Assembly: GCF_023983475.1 (NCBI RefSeq)
Contig: NZ_CP092712.1
Coordinates: forward strand, 434,001-498,000
Reading direction: 5' to 3'
Length of the DNA stretch: 64,000 bases
Source: Aliivibrio fischeri ATCC 7744 = JCM 18803 = DSM 507
GTDB lineage: Bacteria; Pseudomonadota; Gammaproteobacteria; Enterobacterales; Vibrionaceae
Positions 28,761 to 38,835 of this stretch are shown piece by piece. Made by a program: the position numbers and the translations under genes. The notes under the pieces are model-generated. The model did no database searches. It worked only from the letters and a program-made list of their open reading frames with translations, and was not told the origin of the DNA. Position 1 is the first letter of the stretch. The number at the start of each line of letters is the position of its first letter.

Positions 28761-29813
28761 TTATTCTCCATTAGAAATTTCGTACGGTAGGGCATCCAAT
28801 AATTTTTGAACTGGTGCAGCTAACCCTACCGTCATCGGTTGATATAAGTTATACCAAACTCCACGCGTTCCTTCCATTATCATGTTCGGTTTCTTCGCAA
28901 GAGTGATAAGTACAGGGGTAATATCAAGATGGTAGTGGCTAAAAGTATGGCGAAAAGCGATTAACTGTTGTTTTGATGCTATTTTAAAACCATAGCCTTC
29001 TGATAACTCATCAAGTGTATTTGTTGGTTGCTCGGGAAAACAAAATAATCCTCCCCAAATGCCACTTTGTGGTCTCTGCTCTAACCAAACTTCGCCATCA
29101 TGATAGTAAATAGCAAACCACGCTTCTTTAACGGGTTTCTCTTTCTTTGGCTTTTTGGTCGGAAAGTCTAATTGTCTATCTTGGGCTTTTGCTTGGCAAA
29201 GAGCGTTTACTGGGCACAACTCACATTTAGGTTTGGAGCGTGTACATACCATTGCTCCCATATCCATCATTGCTTGGTTATAGCGCTCAACACCTTGCTT
29301 TGGAGTATGAGTTTCAGCTACTGCCCACATTTCATTCTCAACGCTTTTTTTTCCTGGCCAGCCTTCAATTGCGAAACAGCGAGATAATGTTCTTTTAACG
29401 TTACCATCAAGAATTGGATGATGCTGTTGTAAAGAAAGCGATAAAACAGCGCCGGCTGTTGAGCGACCAATACCAGGCAGTGCAATTACATCATCAATAT
29501 CTGTAGGGAAAATACCATTATATTGTTCAGCAATGATTTGTGCCGTTTTATGTAAATTACGAGCACGAGCGTAATAGCCTAGCCCTGTCCATAAGTGAAG
29601 AACTTCATCTTGCTCGGCATGTGCTAAATCAACGATTGTTGGAAAACGTGCCATGAAGCGTTCGAAGTAAGGGATAACGGTAGTGACTTGGGTTTGTTGT
29701 AGCATGATTTCCGATAACCATACTTTATAAGGCGTTTTTTCTAACTGCCAAGGCAGCGTTTTTCGACCGTAATTATCGTACCATTCTAAAATAGCTTGAG
29801 AGAAAGACGTCAT
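28761..29813 (-). CDS. mutY: A/G-specific adenine glycosylase MutY
   Basis: MutY removes adenine mispaired with 8-oxoguanine. It has the HhH-GPD core (MLQQTQV near residue 40; [14 protein letters not shown] with the downstream catalytic aspartate in ILDGNVKR), the 4Fe-4S ligands C-X6-C-X2-C-X5-C in [17 protein letters not shown], and a C-terminal Nudix-like 8-oxoG-recognition domain. The frame runs open far upstream to 30245; [11 protein letters not shown] at 29813 fits the homologue best (350 residues), with ATG 29828 as the alternative. It diverges from trmB. Confidence 0.96.
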   Translation of the reverse strand: MTSFSQAILEWYDNYGRKTLPWQLEKTPYKVWLSEIMLQQTQVTTVIPYFERFMARFPTIVDLAHAEQDEVLHLWTGLGYYARARNLHKTAQIIAEQYNGIFPTDIDDVIALPGIGRSTAGAVLSLSLQQHHPILDGNVKRTLSRCFAIEGWPGKKSVENEMWAVAETHTPKQGVERYNQAMMDMGAMVCTRSKPKCELCPVNALCQAKAQDRQLDFPTKKPKKEKPVKEAWFAIYYHDGEVWLEQRPQSGIWGGLFCFPEQPTNTLDELSEGYGFKIASKQQLIAFRHTFSHYHLDITPVLITLAKKPNMIMEGTRGVWYNLYQPMTVGLAAPVQKLLDALPYEISNGE

Positions 29814-30057
29814 GACATGCTCATTCATTTTTATAATTCTAGAGATTGCACCACACTGTGATGAGTTTGTACACCCGATAGAAAGTAAGGATATATATTT
29901 GCTTTGAAGGTAAACCAATCGTAATTGTGTGTTAGATAAATTAAGTCTAAAGCGATTTATAATGGGAAAACGAAAGATAATACTTGAACACTGGGCTAAA
30001 CTTTGGATAATGCCGGATCCACAATCCTTGTTCAGAGAATAACCAGGCAATCCAATC

Positions 30058-30774
30058 ATGACTGAAGTGACTAAAAATGATTTTACCGAAGAAGGTAAAA
30101 TTGTTCGTAAAATCCGTAGCTTTGTTCGCCGTGAAGGGCGTTTAACTAAAGGCCAAGAAGGTGCTATCCAAGAATGTTGGCCTAGCATGGGTATTGATTT
30201 TGTAGAGCAAATGCTTGATTGGAATGAAGTGTTTGGTAACAACAATCCAGTTGTTCTTGAAATCGGTTTTGGTATGGGCGCATCTCTTGTTGAGATGGCT
30301 AAAAACGCTCCAGAGAAAAACTTCTTAGGTATCGAAGTTCACCGTCCAGGTGTTGGCGCATGTCTTGCGGCAGCAAAAGAAGCGGGCGTAACTAACCTAC
30401 GTGTTATGTGTCATGATGCAGTTGAAGTATTTGAATCAATGATCCCTGATTCATCTGTAAATACTCTACAACTTTTCTTCCCTGACCCATGGCATAAAGC
30501 GCGTCACCATAAGCGCCGTATCGTTAAAGCTGAGTTTGCTGAAATGATCCGTCCTAAGTTAATCCAAGGTGGTATCTTCCACATGGCAACTGACTGGGAA
30601 AATTACTCAGAGCATATGATTGAAGTAATGAATGCTGCACCGGGTTATGAAAACATTGCCATTGATGGTGATTTCATTCCTCGTCCAGATGAGCGTCCAT
30701 TAACTAAGTTTGAAGCTCGTGGCCACCGTTTAGGCCATGGCGTTTGGGATATTAAATTCCGTCGTAACGCATAG
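30058..30774 (+). CDS. trmB: tRNA (guanine-N7-)-methyltransferase TrmB
   Basis: TrmB makes m7G46 in tRNAs using S-adenosylmethionine. The SAM motif I is [16 protein letters not shown] (about residues 66-81) and the family signature [16 protein letters not shown] lies near residue 142. [10 protein letters not shown] is the catalytic/tRNA-binding segment. Length is 238 residues. It diverges from mutY, as yggH does in E. coli, and ends at a strong terminator. Confidence 0.97.
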   Translation: MTEVTKNDFTEEGKIVRKIRSFVRREGRLTKGQEGAIQECWPSMGIDFVEQMLDWNEVFGNNNPVVLEIGFGMGASLVEMAKNAPEKNFLGIEVHRPGVGACLAAAKEAGVTNLRVMCHDAVEVFESMIPDSSVNTLQLFFPDPWHKARHHKRRIVKAEFAEMIRPKLIQGGIFHMATDWENYSEHMIEVMNAAPGYENIAIDGDFIPRPDERPLTKFEARGHRLGHGVWDIKFRRNA

Positions 30775-30801
30775 TTAGTATTGTTATAATACAACATAAT
30801 T

Positions 30802-30828
30802 AAAGCCAACCTGAGTGTTGGCTTTTTT
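30802..30828 (+). terminator. Terminator after trmB
   Basis: AAAGCCAAC and GTTGGCTTT pair over a 6-base loop, followed by TTTGT. Confidence 0.88.
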
Positions 30829-30857
30829 GTCCTTGCTGTCAAAAGGAAGTAGAAATA

Positions 30858-31778
30858 ATGAAGCCAACCAAACAAATACTCGAAGATATTTTGGATGAAG
30901 TTCGTCCTCTTATTGGTCAAGGTAAAGTTGCTGATTACATTCCTGCTCTTGCTTGCGTTCCTAATGATAAGTTGGGTATTGCAGTATTTACCAATGATGG
31001 TGAAATGCTCACAGCAGGTGATGCGACAGAGTGTTTTTCTATTCAATCTATTTCAAAAGCGCTCAGTTTGACGTTGGCGATGGAACTGTATCAACCAGAA
31101 GAGTTATGGCAACGAGTTGGTAAAGAGCCTTCTGGACAAGCATTTAATTCTCTTATTCAGCTTGAGATGGAACAAGGTGTGCCTCGCAACCCCTTCATAA
31201 ATGCAGGGGCGATTGTTATTTCAGATATGCTGTACAGTCGCTTTTCTGCTCCAAAGCACCGATTATTAGAGTTTGTTCGTAAGCTTTCAGGTAATGAGCA
31301 TATTATTTATGATCGCGTGGTGGCTAATTCGGAAATGGATCATAGTGATCGAAATGCTTCTATTGCTTATTTGATGCGATCGTTTGGTAATTTTGATAAT
31401 GAAGTTATGCCAGTCTTAAAGAACTATTTTCATGCATGTGCATTGAGTATGAACTGCGTAGATTTGGCGCGTACTTTTGGTTATTTAGCCAATAAAGGCA
31501 TTCAACCCGGGATCAGTGAGCCTATTGTGACCCCAATGCAATGTAAGCAGATTAATGCATTAATGGCGACTTGTGGTTTATATGATGGCGCAGGTGAGTT
31601 TGCTTATCGTGTTGGTATGCCTGGAAAGTCAGGTGTTGGTGGCGGCATTATTGCTATCGTTCCTGGTGAAATGACCATTGCAGTATGGTCACCAGAGCTT
31701 GATCCATCAGGTAACTCGCTTGCAGGTACTAAAGCATTAGAGTTGCTTTCAGAACGTATCGGTCGTTCGATATTTTAA
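30858..31778 (+). CDS. glsB: Glutaminase
   Basis: Glutaminase converts glutamine to glutamate and ammonia. The 306-residue protein has the serine beta-lactamase-like fold of the GlsA/GlsB family, with the catalytic S64-x-x-K67 in SIQSISK, then [10 protein letters not shown] (about residue 112) and GKSGVGGGI near the end. It lies 80 bp after trmB, behind a terminator. The junction to convergent hemW holds a long palindromic repeat. I use glsB because the length resembles E. coli YneH (308). Confidence 0.95.
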   Translation: MKPTKQILEDILDEVRPLIGQGKVADYIPALACVPNDKLGIAVFTNDGEMLTAGDATECFSIQSISKALSLTLAMELYQPEELWQRVGKEPSGQAFNSLIQLEMEQGVPRNPFINAGAIVISDMLYSRFSAPKHRLLEFVRKLSGNEHIIYDRVVANSEMDHSDRNASIAYLMRSFGNFDNEVMPVLKNYFHACALSMNCVDLARTFGYLANKGIQPGISEPIVTPMQCKQINALMATCGLYDGAGEFAYRVGMPGKSGVGGGIIAIVPGEMTIAVWSPELDPSGNSLAGTKALELLSERIGRSIF

Positions 31779-31780
31779 GA

Positions 31781-31884
31781 TAAGAGCCGGGTTAAGGACG
31801 GTCGCAAGCTCCCTAAAGGTTTCAGGAAAAGATTCTTTGCTCTTACTGAAACCTTTAAGCGAAGCGATCTGAATCCTGCTCTTA
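31781..31884. repeat. Nested palindromic element at the glsB/hemW convergent junction
   Basis: The inner arms TAAAGGTTTCAG (31814-31825) and CTGAAACCTTTA (31846-31857) are perfect. The outer ends also match as inverted repeats: TAAGAGCCGGGTT at the left against TAAGAGCAGGATT read from the right. The right side contains AGCGAAGCG, shared with the other junction elements. It begins three bases after the glsB stop and its right end is the hemW stop codon, so it fills the whole gap. It may act as a bidirectional terminator. Confidence 0.65.
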
Positions 31885-33042
31885 ATCCTCATCCCCCATA
31901 AACGCTTCCAACATATCATTCAAAAACAGTTTCCCGTGCTCTGTGATCTGCCAATGCGTCTCGGTTTCTTCTAAGTATTTTTTCTCTTTCGCCCAATCGA
32001 TGGTTTCTTGAATGGTGTCAAATCCTAATCCAGTTTTATCAATGAAATCTTGCTTAGGACACGCTTCTAATAGACGAAAACGGTTCATAAAGAATTCGAA
32101 AGGTCTATCGTGATCCATTACCTCTTGCTCATCAATTAAGTAAGGTTTTGTTAGGTCTAAAAATCCACGAGGGTGCTTAATTTTCGTGGTTCTAACAATA
32201 CGACCATCAGCAAAACTCAATTTACCATGAGCACCACAACCAATACCAAGATAATCCCCAAAGCGCCAATAATTTAAGTTATGGCGGCACTGATAACCTA
32301 CTTTACTGTAGCCAGATATTTCATACTGAACATAACCTGCTTTGGCAAGCATCTGATGACCTTGTTCGAAAATATCCCATAGGTCGTCGTCGTCAGGAAG
32401 TGTTGGCGGCTTATAGTAAAACACGGTATTTGGTTCAATGGTTAATTGATACCAAGATAAGTGAGGTGGATTAAGATCAATAGCTTGCTGTAAATCAGAC
32501 AGTGCATCCTCAATACTTTGGTTTGGTAAACCGTGCATAAGATCGAGATTGAAGCTATTTAATTGTGCTTCATGAGCAAGATGTGCAGCTCGAATCGCTT
32601 CATCTTTACCGTGAATTCGACCAAGCTTTTCTAACTTTTCTTGCTGAAAGCTTTGTACACCAATAGAAATACGGTTAACGCCTGCTTGTCGATATTCAAC
32701 AAAGCGACCTGCTTCCACAGTTCCCGGATTGGCTTCCATTGTGATCTCAATATCATCAGCAAAGGGAAGGCGCTTTTCAACTTCACTTAGTAGTCGTTTT
32801 ATCTCAGGACCTGTGATTAGGCTTGGTGTACCACCACCAATAAAAATAGAATGCAGTTTACGTGGTTCACTTTGCATATCATAACGAGCAAGATCCGTAT
32901 CAAGATCATCAATCAAGGCTGAAATGTATTGAGCTTCTGGGATCTCAGCTTTTAAAGCATGAGAGTTAAAGTCACAATATGGACATTTCTGAATGCACCA
33001 AGGAATATGAATATATAGGCTTAGAGGTGGTGGAATAAGCAT
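31882..33042 (-). CDS. hemW: Radical-SAM heme chaperone HemW
   Basis: HemW is a radical-SAM protein related to oxygen-independent coproporphyrinogen oxidase that binds heme and delivers it to respiratory enzymes. The cluster motif is C16-x3-C20-x2-C23 in PWCIQKCPYCDF. FIGGGTPSLI (about residue 68) and EANPGTVE (near 102) are the SAM-binding motifs. The HemN_C domain closes the 386-residue protein. It is the last gene of a long minus-strand run (yggS to hemW), with 3 bp to rdgB. Confidence 0.93.
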   Translation of the reverse strand: MLIPPPLSLYIHIPWCIQKCPYCDFNSHALKAEIPEAQYISALIDDLDTDLARYDMQSEPRKLHSIFIGGGTPSLITGPEIKRLLSEVEKRLPFADDIEITMEANPGTVEAGRFVEYRQAGVNRISIGVQSFQQEKLEKLGRIHGKDEAIRAAHLAHEAQLNSFNLDLMHGLPNQSIEDALSDLQQAIDLNPPHLSWYQLTIEPNTVFYYKPPTLPDDDDLWDIFEQGHQMLAKAGYVQYEISGYSKVGYQCRHNLNYWRFGDYLGIGCGAHGKLSFADGRIVRTTKIKHPRGFLDLTKPYLIDEQEVMDHDRPFEFFMNRFRLLEACPKQDFIDKTGLGFDTIQETIDWAKEKKYLEETETHWQITEHGKLFLNDMLEAFMGDED

Positions 33043-33045
33043 TAC

Positions 33046-33642
33046 TTACTGACCTTCTTTTAATGCTGCAAAGAGCTTTTTCAGAGCTTGGCCACGGTGA
33101 GATAGTTGTTTTTTACGTGCAGGTTCAAGTTCAGCAGATGAACAGTTATCTTCACTTACCCAGAAAATAGGATCATAACCGAAGCCGTTTTCACCTTTTT
33201 GCTCTGTCGTGATATGACCTTCCCATGTTCCATGACAAATCAATGGTGTTGGATCGTTTTCATGTTTCATCAAAACTAAAACACAATGGAAGCGAGCTGT
33301 ACGTTTTTCAGCAGGAATGCCTTCCATCGCTGCTAGCATTTTATCAATGTTCTTTTGATCGGTAGCACCTTCACCAGAATAACGAGCAGAGTAAACACCC
33401 GGTGCGCCATTTAGCGCATCAACTTCTAAGCCTGAATCATCAGCAATGGCTGGTAAGCCTGTTTCTTTTGCTGCATGACGCGCTTTGATGATGGCATTTT
33501 CAATGAATGTTGTGCCTGTTTCAGCTACATCAGAGACGTTGTATTCGCTTTGCGCTACGACATCGAAACCAAAATCCGCTAGGATGTCGGCCATTTCACG
33601 AACTTTACCTTGGTTGCCCGTTGCTAATACGATTTTACTCAT
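33046..33642 (-). CDS. rdgB: dITP/XTP pyrophosphatase RdgB
   Basis: RdgB hydrolyses ITP, dITP and XTP to monophosphates, cleaning the nucleotide pool. The 198-residue HAM1-family sequence has the N-terminal [12 protein letters not shown], the [20 protein letters not shown] catalytic region (about residues 68-87) and GFGYDPIFW with a C-terminal SHRGQAL motif. It is 10 bp from the preceding gene and 3 bp before hemW. Confidence 0.97.
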   Translation of the reverse strand: MSKIVLATGNQGKVREMADILADFGFDVVAQSEYNVSDVAETGTTFIENAIIKARHAAKETGLPAIADDSGLEVDALNGAPGVYSARYSGEGATDQKNIDKMLAAMEGIPAEKRTARFHCVLVLMKHENDPTPLICHGTWEGHITTEQKGENGFGYDPIFWVSEDNCSSAELEPARKKQLSHRGQALKKLFAALKEGQ

Positions 33643-33652
33643 AATGGTTCTC

Positions 33653-34084
33653 TTACTCTTCTACGTAAAACTTTTGGTTGAACTTTAACTTGCTTGCGCC
33701 TTTAGTGCCAGCAGAGACATCAATATCAAAGCGAAAGGTTTCTTCATTGGTAATGGGCAATTCAGCAATATAGTAAATGGCATTTTGTTCTTTGATTTCT
33801 CTAAAGGTCAGTTGTTTAGTTTGACCTAATAGATTCTTTGCACTACCTGATATTGTTGCTGAAATTGCCGGTTTTCCTGCTTGAGATATATCTAAGACGC
33901 TGATATTTAATAACGCATTGTAGCCAGAACGTTTTAGTTGATAAGCTCGAGCTACTTTTGGTGTTAAAAATGTGGAATTGAATGCCGAGTAGTGTACTTC
34001 GACATTTTTTATTTGTACAAATTGTCCTGCAAAACTGGGTAAACTAAAAATAAACAGTGACAACAGTAATAGCGTTTTTTTCAT
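33653..34084 (-). CDS. Exported DUF4426 protein, unknown function
   Basis: A 143-residue secreted protein with a clear signal peptide ([20 protein letters not shown], cleavage after SFA). The mature part is beta-rich, beginning [20 protein letters not shown], the pattern of the DUF4426 family common in Vibrionaceae and Shewanella. No catalytic motif is visible. It lies between yggU and rdgB, behind the yggU terminator. No function is known to me. Confidence 0.8.
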   Translation of the reverse strand: MKKTLLLLSLFIFSLPSFAGQFVQIKNVEVHYSAFNSTFLTPKVARAYQLKRSGYNALLNISVLDISQAGKPAISATISGSAKNLLGQTKQLTFREIKEQNAIYYIAELPITNEETFRFDIDVSAGTKGASKLKFNQKFYVEE

Positions 34085-34115
34085 ATTACTTTCCTTATAA
34101 AAATGGCTTCCATAT

Positions 34116-34139
34116 AAAAAAGCCGAGGGTTAACTCGGC
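34116..34139 (-). terminator. Terminator after yggU
   Basis: GCCGAG and CTCGGC form a 6-bp stem with a 6-base loop, followed by TTTTTT on the minus strand. It separates proC-yggT-yggU from the DUF4426 gene and rdgB. Confidence 0.82.
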
Positions 34140-34153
34140 ATTAATCGTTATTT

Positions 34154-34441
34154 TTATGCTAACAGCTGTTGGATTTCATTCGGTATGATCTCAGGGGAGT
34201 GAATTCGAACTTGTTTGTGTCGATTCAACTCACCTTTTTCTACCGTAATTTTTCCTTTGGCTACTTTGAATAATTTGGAGAAGTATTTAATTAAATGCGC
34301 ATTCGCTTTTCCATCAACAGGAGGAGCTGTAATAGCAATTTTTAACTCTTCACCATGTATTCCAACTATCTGATCGCGACTGGCTTTAGGTTGTAAATAC
34401 AGTCGTAAGATCAGATCGTCTTTATCATATTTAACTGGCAT
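34154..34441 (-). CDS. yggU: DUF167 family protein YggU
   Basis: YggU is a small cytoplasmic protein of unknown function. The 95-residue sequence begins [20 protein letters not shown] and contains the conserved [15 protein letters not shown] and [14 protein letters not shown] stretches. The frame is open to 34474, overlapping yggT by 26 bp, but ATG 34441 matches the family length. Gene order proC-yggT-yggU is conserved. Confidence 0.92.
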   Translation of the reverse strand: MPVKYDKDDLILRLYLQPKASRDQIVGIHGEELKIAITAPPVDGKANAHLIKYFSKLFKVAKGKITVEKGELNRHKQVRIHSPEIIPNEIQQLLA

Positions 34442-34448
34442 AGCGAGA

Positions 34449-35003
34449 TTACAAGCTGTACCAGATTGGGCCAATTAAATCGCCCATTAAGAAGTTAGCA
34501 AATTGAAGAACGATAAATAACACTAATACACTTAAATCCAGTCCGCCCATTTGAGGCAAGATCTTACGGATTGGAGCAAGCATAGGTTCTGTTAATTGGT
34601 GCATTACGTATTCAATTGGGCTACGGCCTTGGCTAACCCAGCTTAAAATTGCACGAACTAATAAGATCCAGAAAAGCAAACCACCTGCCGCTTTAGCAAG
34701 TGCGATTAAACCGATAAATAGAAACTCAGGGCCAAATGCGACGCCACCAGAAACAACAAGTTGCAGTGCGACAAATTTAACTACGCACAATACATAAGCA
34801 AATAGTACCGTTGCGAGGTCTAAGCTACCGATTGATGGGATCACTCGACGTAGAGGAGAGACTACTGGTTGAGTTGCTTTAACAATAAATTGTGAGAATG
34901 GGTTATAGAAATCTGCTCGCGCCATTTGTAACCAGATACGTAAAATCACGACCATGATGTATAGATCAAAAACGGTTGAGATTAAAAAGCTCATTGCATT
35001 CAT
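34449..35003 (-). CDS. yggT: YggT-family membrane protein
   Basis: A 184-residue integral membrane protein made of two YGGT repeats. Each has a hydrophobic helix pair joined by a conserved basic loop: [20 protein letters not shown] (about residues 45-64) and [20 protein letters not shown] (about 141-160). The family has been tied to osmotic-shock tolerance and cell-division-associated loci, but its mechanism is not known. It lies 48 bp after proC. Confidence 0.93.
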   Translation of the reverse strand: MNAMSFLISTVFDLYIMVVILRIWLQMARADFYNPFSQFIVKATQPVVSPLRRVIPSIGSLDLATVLFAYVLCVVKFVALQLVVSGGVAFGPEFLFIGLIALAKAAGGLLFWILLVRAILSWVSQGRSPIEYVMHQLTEPMLAPIRKILPQMGGLDLSVLVLFIVLQFANFLMGDLIGPIWYSL

Positions 35004-35051
35004 AGTATGTTTAACCTTAGAAATATCAGAATTGAGTTAGCTTTAAGGATC

Positions 35052-35870
35052 TTAAAATAAAGATTCCATTTCTTCTGCGCGAGAAACGGCAGCTTGCATT
35101 GCTTTTGCTACGATTTCTTGCAGTTGATGTTCATTAAACGTGCGCAGTGCCTCAGCAGTCGTTCCGCCTTTTGAAGTGACTTGCTCACGCAGTGTTGATA
35201 ATTGTGTTTCTGGATTCGCGACAACCATTTCAGCAGCACCAAGAGCCGCTTGTTGTACAAGTTGACGAGCAGTTGCTTCATCAAAGCCCTGCTTAATGGC
35301 CTCGGCTTGCATGGCTTCCATAAATAAAAAGAAATACGCAGGAGCGCTTCCTGCTGCTGCAATTACAGAGTTTATTCCTGATTCTTGCTCAACCCAACAC
35401 ACTTCACCAACAGCAGATAGTAAATCGCTTGCGAAGTTCTTATCTTGCTCTGTAAGGTGTTCGACCGCAAATAAGCCACTCATGCCTTTACCCACTAAAG
35501 CGGGGGTATTTGGCATAACCCTTACTAAGTTTAGTTCACTAGCAAACATCTCATTGAGGCGTTTTGCTGAAATACCAGCAGCAATGGAAATCACTAATTT
35601 ATTTGAAAAATCAATTTGCTGTAGAGGCTCGGCAGCCATTGCTATCATTTGTGGTTTTACAGCCAGAACAATCACATCAGCTTGCTGTGCAGCTTGTAAG
35701 TTATCTGTGCTGGTGTGGATACCGTAACATTGAGATAAATGGTCTAGTTTTTCAGTACTAGGGTTAGTAGCCGTGATTTTATCTTTTGGATAACCACTGC
35801 TAATTAGACCCGCAATAATTGAGCGAGTCATGTTACCTGCACCAATAAAAGCAATATTGCGATGTTCCAT
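35052..35870 (-). CDS. proC: Pyrroline-5-carboxylate reductase ProC
   Basis: ProC reduces pyrroline-5-carboxylate to proline with NAD(P)H. The Rossmann motif is FIGAGNMTRSIIAGL (residues 8-22), and the C-terminal dimerisation domain carries the conserved TSKGGTTAEAL segment (about residue 235). I chose MEHRNIAFIG at 35870 over the ATG at 35891; it gives 272 residues. It follows yggS on the minus strand. Confidence 0.97.
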   Translation of the reverse strand: MEHRNIAFIGAGNMTRSIIAGLISSGYPKDKITATNPSTEKLDHLSQCYGIHTSTDNLQAAQQADVIVLAVKPQMIAMAAEPLQQIDFSNKLVISIAAGISAKRLNEMFASELNLVRVMPNTPALVGKGMSGLFAVEHLTEQDKNFASDLLSAVGEVCWVEQESGINSVIAAAGSAPAYFFLFMEAMQAEAIKQGFDEATARQLVQQAALGAAEMVVANPETQLSTLREQVTSKGGTTAEALRTFNEHQLQEIVAKAMQAAVSRAEEMESLF

Positions 35871-35952
35871 TTCTATTCCTTTTAGGGTCAATAGACCTTA
35901 GTTGTTGTGAGCATATGATATCAATTCGTTTGTTTGAAATTGATAGCAGATA

Positions 35953-36663
35953 TTATTCTTTGTTTTTATAATCTCTAGCACCAAAAATGGCAGTACCAAT
36001 ACGTACCATTGTTGAACCCGCTTCGATTGCAGCGTCCATGTCGCCACTCATTCCCATCGATAGAGTATCTACTTGAGGGTATTGTGCTCGTAATTGATTT
36101 TGAATGGAAGTAAGTTGTTTAAATGCCGCCAATTGCTCTGCATAATTAGAAACATTCGCAGGAATAGACATTAATCCACGCAAGGTTAGATTTGGCATTT
36201 TATTAATGGCCGCGGCAAGCTCCATCACTTCTTCAGCAGTCGTGCCTGATTTACTCTCTTCAGAACTAGTATTGACCTGAATAAGTACATTAAGTTCGCC
36301 TAGTTCGGAAGGACGTTGTTCATTTAAACGTTGGGCGATTTTAAGGCGTTCTACTGAGTGAACCCAGTCAAAATGTTCTGCAATAGGGCGTGTTTTATTG
36401 GATTGAATTGGACCAATGAAATGCCACTCAAGAGAGGTGGTAGGGTGTTGTTTTTGAAAGTATTGAACCTTCTCTATACCTTCTTGAACGTAGTTTTCAC
36501 CAAAAATACGTTGGTCAGCTTCTATCGCTTGTTCGAGTAACTCGATAGGTTTTGTTTTACTTACCGCCAGCAATTGCACTGAATCGGGGTTTCGACCACA
36601 TTTTTGAATGCTATTCTCTATTTGATGAGTGATTTGATTGATATTTTGCTTAATACTAGTCAT
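35953..36663 (-). CDS. yggS: PLP homeostasis protein YggS
   Basis: YggS (PLPHP) binds pyridoxal phosphate on Lys36 (LLAVSKTKP) and maintains vitamin B6 and amino-acid balance. The 236-residue single-barrel fold shows GENYVQEG (near residue 55), WHFIGPIQSNK and the C-terminal SMGMSGDMDAAIEAGSTMVR phosphate-binding segment. Its start is only 23 bp from the start of divergent pilT. Confidence 0.96.
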   Translation of the reverse strand: MTSIKQNINQITHQIENSIQKCGRNPDSVQLLAVSKTKPIELLEQAIEADQRIFGENYVQEGIEKVQYFQKQHPTTSLEWHFIGPIQSNKTRPIAEHFDWVHSVERLKIAQRLNEQRPSELGELNVLIQVNTSSEESKSGTTAEEVMELAAAINKMPNLTLRGLMSIPANVSNYAEQLAAFKQLTSIQNQLRAQYPQVDTLSMGMSGDMDAAIEAGSTMVRIGTAIFGARDYKNKE

Positions 36664-36686
36664 AGAAACGATTACCGAGGAAAATT

Positions 36687-37724
36687 ATGGACATCACAGA
36701 ACTACTGGACTTTAGTGTAAAACAAAACGCATCAGATCTACACCTATCTGCAGGAGTTCCTCCTATGGTACGTGTGGATGGTGAAGTGCGTAAACTGACA
36801 TTACCTGATTTTACACATGCCGATGTTCATCGTTTAGTGACTGACATTATGAATGATGCTCAGCGTAGTGAATTTGAAGATAAATTAGAAGTCGATTTTT
36901 CATTTGAGTTACCTAATATTGGTCGCTTTCGTGTGAATGCATTTAACCAATCTCGTGGCTGTGCAGCCGTGTTTCGAACTATCCCCGTTGATATTCCGTC
37001 ATTAGATCAATTAGCTGCACCTCAAGTGTTCACCGATATTGCAAAATATCAAAAAGGGTTAGTATTAATCACAGGACCTACTGGTTCTGGTAAGTCGACA
37101 ACTTTAGCAGCTATGGTTGATTACATTAACGAGAACTACAACAAGCACGTACTTACGATTGAAGATCCGATTGAATTTGTTCATAAGAATAAGAAGTGTT
37201 TGATTAACCAACGTGAAGTTAATCGTGATACACATAGTTTTAAAGCAGCACTTCGTTCAGCTTTGCGTGAAGATCCTGATGTTATTTTAGTTGGTGAATT
37301 ACGTGATCAAGAGACAATCAGTCTTGCATTGACTGCCGCAGAAACTGGACACTTGGTATTTGGTACTTTGCACACGAGTTCAGCGGCAAAAACCATTGAC
37401 CGTATTATTGATGTTTTCCCTGGCAGTGATAAATCTATGGTTCGCTCAATGTTATCTGAATCATTAAGAGCGGTAGTAGCACAAACCTTACTTAAACGTA
37501 TTGGTGGTGGTCGTATTGCGTGCCATGAAATTATGATAGCGACACCAGCTATTCGTAACTTAATCCGTGAAGATAAAGTCGCTCAAATGTATTCAATCAT
37601 TCAAACGGGTTCTTCTTTTGGTATGAATACTATGGAGCAGAATGCGAAGAAAATTATTGCTCAAGGTTTGGTTGATCCAGATGAAGTCGTTAAGAAAGTT
37701 GAAATGAGCAGCATAGGGTTTTAG
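36687..37724 (+). CDS. pilT: Type IV pilus retraction ATPase PilT
   Basis: PilT is the hexameric cytoplasmic ATPase that drives depolymerisation of type IV pili. It has the N-terminal PAS-like domain (ASDLHLSAGVPPMVRVDGEV), Walker A GPTGSGKSTT (about residue 130), the Asp box EDPIEFVH, Walker B LREDPDVILVGELRD and the His box TGHLVFGTLHT. The C-terminus has the AIRNLIREDK motif needed for retraction. Length 345. It is followed 2 bp later by pilU. Confidence 0.97.
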   Translation: MDITELLDFSVKQNASDLHLSAGVPPMVRVDGEVRKLTLPDFTHADVHRLVTDIMNDAQRSEFEDKLEVDFSFELPNIGRFRVNAFNQSRGCAAVFRTIPVDIPSLDQLAAPQVFTDIAKYQKGLVLITGPTGSGKSTTLAAMVDYINENYNKHVLTIEDPIEFVHKNKKCLINQREVNRDTHSFKAALRSALREDPDVILVGELRDQETISLALTAAETGHLVFGTLHTSSAAKTIDRIIDVFPGSDKSMVRSMLSESLRAVVAQTLLKRIGGGRIACHEIMIATPAIRNLIREDKVAQMYSIIQTGSSFGMNTMEQNAKKIIAQGLVDPDEVVKKVEMSSIGF

Positions 37725-37726
37725 TC

Positions 37727-38833
37727 ATGACATTAGATCAAATACTGAAACAAATGATCGCTTTAAAAGCATCGGATATTTACTTAACGGTTGATGCTCC
37801 TTGTTTACTGAGAGTGAATGGTGAACTTCAAGCTTTAGGCCACAAACAGAGTATTGAATCAGTCACTGCTTTGCTTGCTGAGATGATGGATGAAGATCGC
37901 CAAGAAGAGTTTAATGAAAGCTTAGAAGCGAACTTTGCCATTGTGAAAGAATTTGGTCGCTTTCGTGTGAGTGCTTTTTGGCAGCGAGAGCAACCTGGTG
38001 CAGTGATACGTCGTATTGAAACCAAAATTCCGTCCATGGAGTCACTAAATCTTCCAGAAGTAATGAAAGAATTAGCCGTTACTAAGCGTGGATTAGTATT
38101 AGTGGTGGGGGCTACGGGTTCAGGTAAATCAACGTCAATGGCGGCGATGACGGGTTATCGAAATGACAACCGAAGTGGTCATATCTTAACGGTAGAAGAC
38201 CCAATTGAGTTTGTGCATCCTCATAATAAATGCATCGTGACTCAGCGTGAAGTTGGCCTTGATACTGAAAGTTATGAAGTGGCATTAAAAAACTCGTTAC
38301 GCCAAGCGCCAGATATGATTTTAATTGGTGAGATCCGTAATCGAGAGACAATGGAATACGCCATGAGCTTTGCTGAAACGGGGCATTTATGCATGGCAAC
38401 ATTACATGCAAATAACGCTAACCAAGCATTAGAGCGAATTTTGCACCTTGTTCCTAAAGAGAGTAAAGAGCAGTTTTTGTTTGATTTATCCATGAACTTA
38501 AAAGGGGTCATTGCACAGCAGTTAGTTCCGGATATGAATGGTAATGGTCGTCATGGCGTTTATGAAGTATTACTAAACACGCCACGCGTTGCAGACTTGA
38601 TCCGTCGTGGTGATTTGCATGAACTTAAATCGACCATGGCAAAATCACGTGAGTCGGGTATGCAGACGTTTGATCAGAGCTTATTTGAACTGGTAATGGA
38701 TAAGAAAATATCAGAAATGGAAGCGCTGCACAGTGCGGATTCGGCTAATGATTTACGCCTGATGTTGAAAACAAAAAGAGGGGATGCGTTCTCTTCATCT
38801 ACATTGGATAATGTGTCGATATCGTTAGACTAA
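37727..38833 (+). CDS. pilU: PilT-dependent retraction ATPase PilU
   Basis: PilU is the accessory ATPase that assists PilT in pilus retraction. The 368-residue protein has Walker A GATGSGKSTS, Asp box EDPIEFVHPH, Walker B LRQAPDMILIGEIRN and His box TGHLCMATLHA. The C-terminal extension (KTKRGDAFSSSTLDNVSISL) beyond the ATPase core is longer than in PilT, as usual for PilU. It is co-transcribed with pilT and ends at a hairpin inside a junction repeat element. Confidence 0.95.
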   Translation: MTLDQILKQMIALKASDIYLTVDAPCLLRVNGELQALGHKQSIESVTALLAEMMDEDRQEEFNESLEANFAIVKEFGRFRVSAFWQREQPGAVIRRIETKIPSMESLNLPEVMKELAVTKRGLVLVVGATGSGKSTSMAAMTGYRNDNRSGHILTVEDPIEFVHPHNKCIVTQREVGLDTESYEVALKNSLRQAPDMILIGEIRNRETMEYAMSFAETGHLCMATLHANNANQALERILHLVPKESKEQFLFDLSMNLKGVIAQQLVPDMNGNGRHGVYEVLLNTPRVADLIRRGDLHELKSTMAKSRESGMQTFDQSLFELVMDKKISEMEALHSADSANDLRLMLKTKRGDAFSSSTLDNVSISLD

Positions 38834-38835
38834 AA

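Noticed and set aside
29814..30245. Long N-terminal extension of mutY
   Set aside because: The extension runs antisense through trmB, and the conserved MutY start lies at about 29813.
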